NCBI GenBank assembly: GCA_964036045.1
Contig: OZ038383.1
Span: 95,661,568 to 95,725,567 of the forward strand
Origin: Eutreptiella sp. 'Long Island Sound 2002'
Lineage: Eukaryota; Euglenozoa; Euglenophyceae; Eutreptiales; Eutreptiaceae
Reading direction: 5' to 3'
DNA length: 64,000 nt
Part shown: positions 54,901-64,000 of the stretch, piece by piece
How positions within the stretch are numbered: the stretch's first letter is position 1
Layout: every line of letters begins with the position of its first letter
Notes under the pieces: model-generated
Told to the model about the DNA's origin: nothing
Seen by the model: the letters and a program-made list of their open reading frames with translations, nothing else
Database searches by the model: none
Position numbers and translations under genes: made by a program

Positions 54901-55724
54901 CTTGCCCCCATGATTCCAAGCAGGTGCACTCTAGATGGAAAGCTCGGGCCGTGGTCTACTAGGAGACCATGTTCACGCTGGACAGGCCTAGCTTGAGTGT
55001 CCCAAACTAGGTGTGGGTAGGAGTAGTCCGCTCCATATTGGCTTGGGTCCACTAGGAACGCTTCTTGGCGCTCAATAGGAGAGATCTCCTCTTCCATGTC
55101 GGTATGTACTGGAACAAGGGCACCAGCTAGCATAGAATCAGGTGGTGAGCTCGCTTGTTGGTTGTTGACCGCCATGTTATTGTAGAGATCCGCTTCTGGT
55201 GCCATGGAATTCATGTTCTCCTCCATGTTCATAGGTTCCATAGGCACTAGTGGCCCAGCTAGCGTGTTCTCAGGCTCATAGGTCACTGAGGCCACCTCAG
55301 TGTGGCCTGAAGGTTTGGACTTGGTGTCCAACAAGTCCAGCTTGCCCTCTTCTGACGTAGGTCCAGTCAGAGAGGGCTCACCCCTCCCCAACTCTTGGTC
55401 AGGGTGCTGCAGGTAGTCCAGTGTAGCCCGGTGCGTCGGGCTACCATGTTTCTTACGCCTTTTCATGCTTGGTTCCATTGAAAAGCTTGGACTATTGAGG
55501 TCCAAGTCCTCAGAGAAAACCTTGGGACTTTTGAGGTCCGCTTTCTCCATTGAAAACTCCGGACTTTTGAGGTCCTTGCTCTCCAAAGGTTCTTCATAGT
55601 TTTCATCCAACTCCATCAAATGTTTTTCATGAAAAACTTCCTTCTCCTGCTTTTCTCCCATAGGCACAAGGTCGCACGGGCACGGCACTGGACCAAAGTA
55701 GGTAGAACTTGCGTCCGCTTGCAT
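51975..55724 (-). CDS. gag: Gag polyprotein of element B
   Basis: 1,249 codons from ATG at 55722-55724. The N-terminus has three short repeats around SPEFSME, SPKVFSE and SPSFSME, then MKRRKK. An acidic, Met/Pro-rich region follows to about residue 440. A long Glu/Gln/Met-rich coiled coil covers about 440-740. A Ser/Arg/Lys linker with several acidic and basic blocks follows. A capsid-like region covers about 990-1180 (SGWAYFKPRF through KIKDRVDR). The zinc knuckle lies beyond the stop (see the adjacent segment). It should build the particle and bind element RNA. Gag of this length is exceptional for Ty3/gypsy elements. Confidence 0.85.
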   Translation of the reverse strand: MQADASSTYFGPVPCPCDLVPMGEKQEKEVFHEKHLMELDENYEEPLESKDLKSPEFSMEKADLKSPKVFSEDLDLNSPSFSMEPSMKRRKKHGSPTHRATLDYLQHPDQELGRGEPSLTGPTSEEGKLDLLDTKSKPSGHTEVASVTYEPENTLAGPLVPMEPMNMEENMNSMAPEADLYNNMAVNNQQASSPPDSMLAGALVPVHTDMEEEISPIERQEAFLVDPSQYGADYSYPHLVWDTQARPVQREHGLLVDHGPSFPSRVHLLGIMGAREAGTLICNPTEAEQALVPMEPQALSCEEEAPPPPYSLLDPMAITEDSLLPQACGEEESPEGSFLPSGMDTHEPDWVQSSETIHTEQALPMENQLLPSPMPSCLSSQEHTRDEEESLGQEVGALPAPHYQFHQGEGQPWPLQSTGLQGDALVTEVDTMMEVDEEDTEKEALWREMENLYQQVLNFRQDLRQEVGERHQVCLRLEGRHMEEVHKMEGHLVRLEGLVGALEESREAKGGEKALLEMQREKEKWDVTLQENWQRMQEWVMQRQEEWESGAARMREQDMQLCVQVMDEKCQTMMRRVEEDLLKPTQEMLMKKILDVARPIVTYVEGDSGGNPGVEKWLHSTQSRLEEMQNLMESQTHALSEVEKATEDLMSRVTLQDKRMAILSGQVGDEGKTLQQFGLKQACLGGAIQTTRTEGRDLSQRVGKLQGVVDRMRQEMEEGMAPKGENLEVEGLRKQIHMLTGVVQRQGHVLMALNRQPSGRQTPQDKQERGPCRPSVIQTPMGKQEGVGATPGPSGSGQRTLSTSMAVKTEPGTKKEGQDHRQDGESSSGDESRRSKRREKATSPLIPKKKRQALGDGPPEDPSSSSSEDSDSSRSEGGRRHPGPDPGDEGGANHEEESWDKSINRLTGRRFQFPEPNALLYRRKKIQDAGDPLNGSSVEVLAFQAMAFQHHPMEKLLAQSVEMPAPLQLSRSGWAYFKPRFVEYTEKVEDRYVHKLGDALFRLHPTPRQDEMTRTLKEMPGPTRPTFKEMWDYLMINFDHTPDGKLLTNWRRVVPNKRANGEVSHADWLCFIEKLKVALLDCGKHVADVDVSDHLLGLVTQKIKDRVDRAQSRYAQDHHCARIYKMTSGDVSKATLVTALKNHGISHPMVMDFDGSAATVATTSERRHQRVLGLHNEVILGNKVAVQHVKTQMPWREVSKLIAQECRRSDYPEGRESRGHRWSGNPNDSGTRLRPIHIRSVTRAPSCGP

Positions 55725-56820
55725 GAGTTGGCGCCAACCTTAGTTCTCAAGGCAAGGCCTCACTTCAGGTGAGTAATAGGTTCACTCTTGTTGACAATTG
55801 AAGTAGATACACAAGAAGTTCAAACCAAAAACAAAGTAGAGACAATCACCTAGGAAGTACAAAGTAGTTCCTTGGTTTATGCTTCAAAAAACACTTGAAA
55901 AACATTTTTTGTTTGATGTTTAAATGTTTTTCATGTTCCTTCAACACTCTCTTGGTGTTTAGGAATTTTGGTGTTTGATGTGCACTTGTTGGATTTGGTG
56001 CCTTGGGTAGGTGGTGAGGTAGGGTATGTCAGGCAGTTAATTGGTTGGGCAGTTACTGCCAACCATTGGGTGGCGTTCCAACCGCTGTCGCGCACGCGCG
56101 ACATGCGCACGCAGCGCATTCTCTGCGCCAAAAGCTCCGCATTTCTCTGGGCTTTCTGGAGCAACTTAGATTTTTGTTTAACTCCCCGAAATGTCATTTT
56201 TATGACATTTTCAATGAAAATACATCCTGAATTCACCACCACATCCACCAACATTTTTCCTGTCCACTGTTGGGGCTTCTGGCCATTGGCCAGGGCACAT
56301 ACACCACAATTTCTATGTACATATGTCATATATATCTTCTATTGTACATATTGGTGCATTCCTTTCCTCCCTTGGGCTCCCTTGGATGCTTGGGGTTGAA
56401 GAATGGGAATGGTGGCATGATCATGCTAATGCATTCCAATGCGTTCAACATTTTTTTGCTTTGTCGCCTGCACGCATGCTCTTCCTCCATTCATTTTCTT
56501 TTTATGGATTTGACAAATGGGAATCGATTTGGAAATGGAATCCAAAGGAAATGAAATCAATCCGGAGATTTATAGTTGAGTGAAATCCGGCAATCTTTTC
56601 CTGCTGCCGGGATTGGTTGAACTGACTTGCAGGAGCAAGTCTCGGCACATCTGACGTGATGTGCCAGATTCACAGGGAATCTGGGAATGTTTTAATAGTG
56701 CAAACAATAAAATGTATACAAAATCTTTTGATTCAAAAAGTCCCCGTTTCCAAAACCCAAGGTTCGATAAAAGGCATCAAACACCACCAGTGGCTGTTCT
56801 GCTCTGTCAGAACAGTCACA
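55725..56820 (-). mobile_element. B 5' leader and LTR-like sequence; empty site for two insertions
   Basis: Matches 34524-39273 after removing 35371-38060 and 38241-39202, with the two junctions at 56571/56572 and 56751/56752. As the upstream end of element B it should hold the 5' LTR. It is cut at 56820 by satellite DNA, so the outer LTR end is not present. No gene. Confidence 0.75.
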
Positions 56821-57830
56821 CAACACCCCAGCCAGGAGTGGCGGCTCGCAGCCGCAACCCGAACCCACACACACACACCCACACCGCACACCGTAGCCCG
56901 GAGTGGCGGGGTACAAGCGGAGCGCGCACACAAACACACACACACCACAACATCCCAGCCAGGAATGGCGGGGCGCAGCCGGAACCCGAGCCCAACCACA
57001 GACACCCACACCGCACACCTCAGCCAGGAGTGGCAGGGTACAAGCGGAGCGCGCACACAGACACACACACTCCCCAACACCCCAGCTAGGAGTGGCGGGG
57101 CGCATGCGAAACCCGAGCCAAAACACCCACCCCCTCACCGCACACCCCAGCCAGAAGTGGCGGGGCACAAGCGGAGCGCGCACACAAACACACACACACC
57201 CCAACACCCCAGCCAGGAGTGGCGGAACGCAGCCAAAAACCCGAGCCCAAGCAAACACACCCACACGGCACACCCCAGCCAGGAGTGGCGGGGTACAAGC
57301 GAAGCGCACACACAAACACACACACACCCCAACACCCCAGCCAGGAGTGGCGGGGCGCAGCCGCAACCCGAGCCCAAGCACACATACCCACACCGCACAC
57401 CCCAGCCAGGAGTGGCGGGGTACAAGCGAAGCGCGCACACAAACACACACACACCCCAATACCCCAGCCAGGAGTGGCGGGGTACAGCCGCAACCCGAGC
57501 CCAAGCACACATACCCACATCGCACACCCCAGCCAGTAGTGGCGGGGTCCGAACGGAGCGCGCACACAAACACACACACACACCCCAACATGCCAGCCAG
57601 GAGTGCCAGGGCGCAGCCCAAACCCGAGCCCAAACACACACACCCACACCGCACACCCGAGATAGGAACGGCGGGGTAAGGCGGAGCGCGCACACAACCA
57701 CGCACGCCCCAAAACCCCAGCCAGGAGTGGCGGGATGCAAGCCAAAACCCAGGCCCTACCGCACACACCGTACCCAAGCACACCCACCCAAGACCCCAGC
57801 CAGGAGTGGCAGGGTTACCGCCAAACCCAG
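56821..57830. repeat. Satellite array IV
   Basis: Same dimeric satellite core, with more divergent monomers and phase changes than arrays I-III, decaying towards 57830. Open frames on both strands are satellite shadows. Confidence 0.93.
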
Positions 57831-58319
57831 ACCCAAACACAAGCCCCACACAACAGCAGGAAACCCGGTGTCCATAGCCTGGGCACTGAGGCAGCCCGTG
57901 CCATGCAGGTGACCCGGCCAAACGAGATCCGGAGATCGGGGGTAAGGCTGCATCCTAAGGCCTGCGCTGCTTTGGGACTCGAGGCGGAGCGTGCGACACC
58001 CAAGCACCTTGGAACCCCGGTAACAAGAACATGCATGCATGCCTTGGGAACGGGATACGCCAGGAAGTCCGGCGAACCCTTAGGGTTCCGCCGAAAGGAG
58101 GGGATGTGCGCAAGCACGGGGGCACACCCTCTCGGCAAGACAAGTACGTCACGCTGGCGGCGATCAGCCCTCCGAGTGTTGCCCGGGCCCGCTTTGTTGG
58201 GGGCCACCAGTCAGGTCTAGAGGGATGTAAGTCGCCTCCCCTCTTCAAGTGCGGAGCCTCTTCCTGTTTGTCACAGCAGCAGCGCCAGCGGGAACCATGG
58301 GGCCCCTCTCCACGACCCA
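57831..58319. other. Unassigned sequence between satellite and A3 relic
   Basis: No gene or repeat recognised. It ends with a short CCTA/CTAC microsatellite (58325-58347) at the junction with the integrase relic. Confidence 0.4.
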
Positions 58320-59060
58320 GTGCACCTACCTACCTACCTACCTACGTAAGATCCACCTGGCCAACAAGCACCGCAACTGGTTTGAAGAGATGTGGCGAGC
58401 CCTCAAGGCCCATCAAGATACCCTCACACCGGTTGGGCTGTCGCCTCACCCGATTTTCTTTGGCGAGGACCCCCTTGCATATGGATTTCCTTTGTTGAAT
58501 GAAGGCATGGCAATGGATGCGAAGGAGTTCTTTGTGCCACAAGCGACCACAGTGTGGCAGTTCCGCCAACAAATCACCAAAAAGCATTCAGTGTGCGTCA
58601 ACACGGCCCCGAAGTCCACGGCGCAAACGTTCAGTGTGGGTGACCGAGCATGGGAGCTAAGACCCTGGCCTACGGGCACCCACCGCACCAAGATTTCGTT
58701 CACACCCGGAGAGGTAGTGCGAGCAATTGGTGGGGACATCTACCGAGTTAGGATAGGCCCCAGGCAGTTCAGAGAGAGGCTCCAGGGTCAACTCCGTGCC
58801 CCTGTCCAAGCAAAGCACATGTGGCTGGACTACGCCGGCCATTTCATATGAGCAATGTGCTGAGCAGAACAAATATACCATCGGAAAGATCCTGGCCCGG
58901 CGTCCGAACAACTCTGTGGCTGGAGGCGTGGAGTTCTGGGTGCAATGGAGAGGCTATGGGCTGTCCCACAGCACTTTGGAACCCATCATCCTACGTGACG
59001 CAGATCAACACTTCCTTCATGCAGCTTGTTCGCAAGCACAAGGTCCAGCTCAAGGTTTCT
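58320..59060 (+). pseudogene. pol: Relic A3: integrase C-terminus and chromodomain of an A-family pol
   Basis: Matches A2 pol from about 27325 to 28030. Landmarks include RNWFEEMW, a MAMDAKEFF motif, GTHRTK, FTPGEVVR and FRERL. A stop/frameshift at about 58849 separates the integrase part from a chromodomain reading YTIGKIL and WRGYGLSH; the WEP signature is changed to LEP. Upstream pol is missing. Substitutions are much denser than between A1 and A2, so this is an older copy or a sister subfamily. Confidence 0.88.
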
Positions 59061-59099
59061 GACTTGGAAGCTCTTGCCGGGGCAATTGAAGCTTGGGGT

Positions 59100-60408
59100 G
59101 ACTGATCCCCGGTCGAAGCTTTCATCCCGAAGAGAAGATTGAGCAAGCCTAGCGGGTTGCCGATGCATCCTTCGCTTGCTTGTTCTCTTCTTGCTGAGGT
59201 GCAATGGGAATCCGGTACAGTGATCGAAATGTTGCACATTCCGAGCAGCCCCATAACTAGCTGGTTGGACACAGCCTTTGCGTCACGCCAGTGCCTCTGT
59301 GTGATGCCGACCTCCGCGAGCCGAGTTGGCACGACCAAGTCCTGCTCCCTTTGTCTCTTTGTGTCGTGGCGGAGTTGCTGTGGCCAAGGGGATGCTTGTT
59401 CACTCCCACATTTGAGGCCCAAGCTGGAACAATATTTTTGAGATCTCCGGTACGGTTCTCGTGCATAGCCTTGCCGAAGAATCACCACCGGGAACGCTGA
59501 GAGTGGCAGGCTAACCCCGGGGTCATACTTCATGCTCAATCCTGAGGAAGCAAGCTGGTCTGATGACTTCTACCCGTTCCCCAATTCGAGATCTTATGGC
59601 CTTCGTGCCCGTACAATGTTGGGCAACAGGCATCGCTGCCATCGGCACCGCGAATGTGTGTGTGGTCTATACCCATGGCACCTTCAGTCTTCCAGACCGT
59701 CTATAATTGTGTCTGCAGACTGTGTATTGCTTGCGTTAAGGTTTTTCTTCCCTCACCTCCCTCGTTGACGCCTTACCGTTACTAGGGCATGGTTTGTTGC
59801 TCCGCTTGGAGCGTGTTTACATGCATTTTGACCTATACATTATGTCGTTGCCCTGTTCTTCAGCATGACTGTCGTTGTACGCCGTAATTTGGCAACTGCA
59901 AGCGGCTTGTGTCATACACACAGCCAGTTGTTGTTGCATATTTGTGTGTACATTTGTGGTCCTACCTGAACAAGTACAAGGGTACACATTGCGACGAAGC
60001 AGGCGTACCAACGAGGGAGATGGGCTTCTTTTGCCTTGTGTTACCGTGACTGAGCTCTAGAGAGTGCCAGGCTGGTAGGAGACATGCCTGAAGCGAACTA
60101 TCAGCGGACCGCCAATGTCAGTCCCACTTTGAGCCTACCGACATGCTTGCGCAGTTGTTTGGCAACCTCCGGTGTGCTAGCATCAGCCCGTCTGCTTGAA
60201 AACTGGTGATCCGAGGAGTCCAATCCTGCATTCAGACTGTATGGGGATGCCTCCATGCATGGCATTCGTGGTCATGGGGCAAGGGACAAGATGGCCTTGA
60301 TGCCCAGTCCCTTATGGAAGAGCTCGTGCGGCTTTACCACTCTGGACCAGGATGTGGATATGGACTGTGGCACCCTTGGGAAGACCAGTGGGCACTCTCC
60401 CCCAGCTA
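59100..60408 (+). mobile_element. Relic A3: 3' UTR of an A-family element
   Basis: Collinear with A2 28345-29190. Shared landmarks include CATCGGCA, CCGCCA.TGTCAGTCCCA and GATGGCCTTGATGCCC-type blocks. Homology fades after the CTCTCCCC motif near 60400, and no 3' LTR follows. Confidence 0.75.
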
Positions 60409-60723
60409 AGTTTTGTAACCTCCCGCAAAAACGGCAACAATTTTTTCCGATTATTTTTTGCAAAATAACTGATTCAACGCCAGTATCATTTCTAAAAGAA
60501 CCGGTTCGATGCGATTAGTGCATTTAATTGATCGAATAAACCGCTTCTCTCCGATGAATCCGTTATTTCCGATTGGAGGGTAATTTATGGTGAATTGACG
60601 TTCCTTCAACTAGCAAAGCAAACACAATTTGAACGATTTTTCGGGAAGGACCAAATGAGAAAACAATTTTTTCTTCTAACTTCTGTGGCCGAGTGACATG
60701 TTTTCCAATAAAAAAGTTTTTTT
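60409..60723. other. AT-rich spacer
   Basis: Noticeably AT-richer than its surroundings, with poly-T runs (60437, 60666, 60718). No gene is seen. It marks the boundary between the A3 relic and the LINE-like DNA. Confidence 0.5.
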
Positions 60724-62572
60724 CTAGGTCCCACCACCCCCTGCATGGGAGACACGTACCGAGACAATGTGGGGCAAACCCGGCAGGAAACAACGCTCTG
60801 GGTGGAACCGCACCCCCAAAGATCATAAACGGTGCCCTGGCAAATGCCAGGATGCCCCTCATCCAAATAGGATGCCCAACCCTCGACAACACCACACACC
60901 GCAGAACGTGGGGCACCATCAGGCGGGCCCTGCACCATGACATAGACCGCGACCAAGCGCCCTGGCTCAACCAGGGTTCCGTCAACATCAGGGCGGGCAG
61001 GTGGCTCAACAGCTTGAACCCCAAGAAACTTCGCAGGGTAGCGGGACCCTACGTCTTGTACCCAGTGCCACATGGCAGGATGACCCCTGCCCAGGACTCC
61101 AACCCGGAGACCCCCCATGCGGACACCCCTGCCCCCATGCCTTGTCCCAACCGCTACCCCCGCAACCCGCCCCAGTCCCGGGTATCTACCTCAACACAGT
61201 ACCGGGTGCCAAGGGGTATACCTAACGGCGGTGGACACACTGAACCAAGGCATCCCGCTGAACCAAATCCAGCGCATGGCAATGGGACCACGACTACCCA
61301 ACACCAGCAAGCCGCGACACCCGCTGGCAGGACGCGGAGCATGCGATCCCGGGCCCGTAGACCAACAACGGCCCAGCTCCCACAGGGCGCTGCTACAACT
61401 CACAATGAAACCCACAGCCAAGCTCCCGACCACACCTGCGGGGGAAAACCTCTTCATTGTGGAAGGTGTTACAGACGACATCATCACCCTGGCAGCTAAC
61501 AGCCTGGCAGCCGTCACAGGACAAGACGTCGCAGGACATCCGACAGAACGCAAGGACAGAGTACAGGAAAGGGAAGGCACCCTGACGCCGGATCTTTTTG
61601 ACCACTGGTGCAACTTACCAGTCCACCAGAACAATAAATACAAAAAATTGTGCTGAAGGTCACGGACTGGACGGTCCTCGAACGACCCCCAGGCACCTTT
61701 ACGGTGACCCTGACGTGCCACCAACACACCTTGTTGGTTGCACAATGGGATGGAACCGGCGCAACGACCAGAGTACAGACATGCACACCAGAGCCGCAGA
61801 CGGCCACCCCGCTGGCACTGGGAGACGGTTTCAGGCACTCTACCCACCACACCGACCACCCCCTGGCGCACTGGCTGGCACTCAAACTGGCTATGCACCA
61901 GACAGTGGATGCCCCGGCGACCAACACCACACTCCCCACCACGTAGCTCACCCTAACCCGCAACTTGGCAGCTTACATACGCAGGCATGTGATAACACAT
62001 ACACAATGCTGGATGTCATGGCCAACGGCCACAGAGCACACCCTCAAGCTCCGCACCGCAAGCCTGCAAGCCCGCGCCAACAAGCTGCGAGGCATGCACC
62101 GGCCCCGGGAGGGCCATGGACCGGCGTATAGCATTTTCCAAGGCTGCAACGCCCCCAAGCCAGCCCCCCATCAGGTTTCGGAACCAGCGCGACCGAAACC
62201 ACGGCCTACGCCTGAGGGAGAAGGGACACTGGCCCGAAGGGCCGAGAGACCCAAACCGGCACCCAAAGTAGCGCTGCCCCCACCTGAACCCTAGCCGAAG
62301 CCCCAGGCCTGCCCATTCTTCACACCGGAAGACTGCAACGCCATGCACCCCAAATACCCTGATGGAGCGGAAGTGCAAGGGATGTTCGGAGGCACACTGA
62401 CAGGGCAACCCAAACGGTGGGTATGGTTCCGGGGCACGGTGAAGTACAGGCTGGCCACACCAGGCAACCACGGCGGCCTACAACTCAAAATCTCGTGGCA
62501 AGCGTTGCCGGAAAGGGGCGAGAAAGCAGAGCCGTCCAACTTGGAGATGTGGGATGACAGGCCACTGCCAGA
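60724..62572 (+). mobile_element. Probable 5' part of a degraded LINE
   Basis: GC-rich, C-biased sequence with overlapping short frames (for example 60693-61499, 61598-62131 and 62343-62726), Pro/Thr/His-rich and in different phases. This is as expected for a decayed ORF1 and the N-terminal half of ORF2. I cannot assign domains. It is placed with the LINE only by composition and adjacency. Confidence 0.35.
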
Positions 62573-63996
62573 GTGCCCGCTAAAACTCCGTACACCGGAA
62601 AACCAGGTAGCATCGGGAATACTCTGGACACGAGACGTACGGGCAGCATGGCGGGAGGAACCCAACATACCCCAGGAAGAACGGGTGGCGGCGGCCCTGG
62701 GCCACAAACTGTGCCTGGGGCAATGACTCCCAGACCATCTGACACAACGACAGAAAGCGACCAACAGGGCACACAGGCCATGATGGGGCCAACCGTCATC
62801 ATCGGAGACTTGAAAGCTGCTGCCGCAGTGGACGACCGCGGGGGGCGGCCCACACCAGAGGACACGGCTGCGCAGCACCTGGGCCTGCAAGACCTCACAG
62901 CCTGCCTACGGGGCCAACCCTCAAACCGACCACCACAACCTGGCTCGACAGAGTCAGGCATCGGCCTGTGCTACGCAGACCCTGCACATGTGGAGGTGAC
63001 GCGGACACGGTACCTCGACATGCCATCCAAGGCCACCGGACAATTCCCACTAGAGGTACAGGTCAAAGTGTTCCAAGTACCCCCGACCCTCTCAGGCCAC
63101 CCAGACCAAGACGATCAGCCCTGCATCAGCCCCCCGGAAGAAGACGACACGCACAAATGGATGGCGTACTACCGCGTGGAGGAGAGCATACTCAGCCACG
63201 ATGCGGAACCAGCCCTCAACCTCGCCATGCGGGAAGCAGCTGCGGCATGTGGCCTCCACGAGAGGCACCACCACGAGCAGGAGTCCACAACCCCACACCA
63301 GGACCTACGGTCCATGGTCAGCGCCATATGGCGCGACAGACGAGACCTACATATGGCGATCCACCTTCATGACCCCCACACCCAACAGAGTGCCCCAGGC
63401 ATTGTGGCGCGGCTGAAAACCACGCGTCGGCAGCTCAGGGAGTGGCACGAAAGCCGAGCAAACGACCTGGCACAGGAGCAACAACGGTACCTCCAAGACC
63501 CCAAGCCATACAAGGCCTTGAAGCACGTGGACACGGTCCTGGGAGCAACGGGGCAGCGGTGCATCAAAGCAGTGCGCCTTCAGGATGGCACGGTGACCAA
63601 CGACCCCAGTGTGGTCATGGAGGAGGTACTCAGCAGCTTTAAACGCCAACACAACACGGAGGACGGGGAACTGTCCAACTATTCCAAAAAACTGACATCA
63701 CATCTACCAACAATATACAACCGGACGCAACGACACCACATCCACCGCACCCCGTTCACCATACGGGAACTGGATGAGGTGTTGCACAAACTGATGCCGG
63801 GTAGAAACCGGGGGTAGACGGCCTGTCTGCCGAGGTCTATCGCCCACTCCCGCGCAACCTTGAGACGCAGTTGACAGCACGTCTGTGGGACATTGCCATA
63901 GGGAGGACGGACATACCACCGGACTGGGCGAATCTGGTACACCTGCTGTACAAGAAGGGCGACTGGACGAACGCAGACAATAGGAGAACCGTCGTA
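62573..63996 (+). pseudogene. LINE ORF2 fragment: endonuclease remnant, linker and start of RT
   Basis: The frame 62573-63817 begins with an apurinic-endonuclease-like C-terminal half. It has VIIGDLKAA, resembling the GDFN box, then HLGLQDL, and a TGQFPLEV stretch where the catalytic His would be expected. A long linker follows, then RT fingers (FTIRELDEVLHKL). A one-base loss near 63805 shifts frame just before VDGLSAEVY, which continues in the next frame to YKKGDWTNADNRR and a stop at 63994-63996. So at least two lesions are visible, and the RT catalytic palm lies outside the window. Confidence 0.7.
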
Positions 63997-64000
63997 TGAG

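Overview
This window looks like repeat-rich nuclear DNA from a eukaryote. I recognise no host gene and nothing bacterial. Nearly everything is transposable element or satellite. The dominant elements are chromodomain-bearing Ty3/gypsy LTR retrotransposons (chromoviruses) of two families, called A and B here. There is also a tyrosine-recombinase-like DNA element (Crypton-like), the 5' part of a degraded LINE, and a GC-rich, AC-rich satellite of about 125 bp. A protist or alga seems more likely than an animal, but the sequence alone does not name the organism.

Layout. 1-1245: satellite. 1246-11692: element A1, with a 3.03 kb 5' LTR followed by gag and pol that carry several nonsense codons and a deletion; it is cut off inside RNase H where satellite resumes. 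11696-13283: satellite that, with the following 2 kb of LTR, duplicates positions 1-3311 at an offset of about 12,038 bp. 13284-15348 plus 32541-33501: one A-family solo LTR flanked by GTAC on both sides. It is split by element A2 (15349-32536), a complete nested retrotransposon with 2,945/2,946 bp LTRs, an ATAC target duplication, a polypurine tract, gag, pol and a chromodomain. 33502-34240: satellite. 34243-39273: the 5' end of a B-family element (start of gag, leader, LTR-like DNA) carrying two insertions of a Crypton-like element, 35371-38060 (coding) and 38241-39202 (short derivative). 39274-44732: noncoding DNA with a 419-bp tandem duplication, possibly the rest of a very long B LTR. 44766-55724, minus strand: element B, transcribed gag, pol, then two extra ORFs. 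55725-56820: B leader/LTR lacking both Crypton-like insertions, so it serves as an empty-site control inside the same window. 56821-57830: satellite. 58320-60408: a third, decayed A-family copy (integrase C-terminus, chromodomain, 3' UTR). 60724-64000: a degraded LINE whose reverse transcriptase begins at the window edge.

How the parts work together. In A, gag and pol lie in one frame separated by a single UAG followed by CGG in both copies, which suggests readthrough. The 11 nt just inside the 5' LTR are exactly complementary to an 11-mer near the LTR 3' end, which suggests Tf1-style self-primed reverse transcription. A and B share an unusually spaced zinc knuckle (CX2CX8HX4C) and an extra domain between protease and reverse transcriptase that resembles the Dam-methyltransferase-like segment of DIRS-type retroelements. 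B adds two ORFs after pol, one carrying about seven SUMO-consensus motifs.
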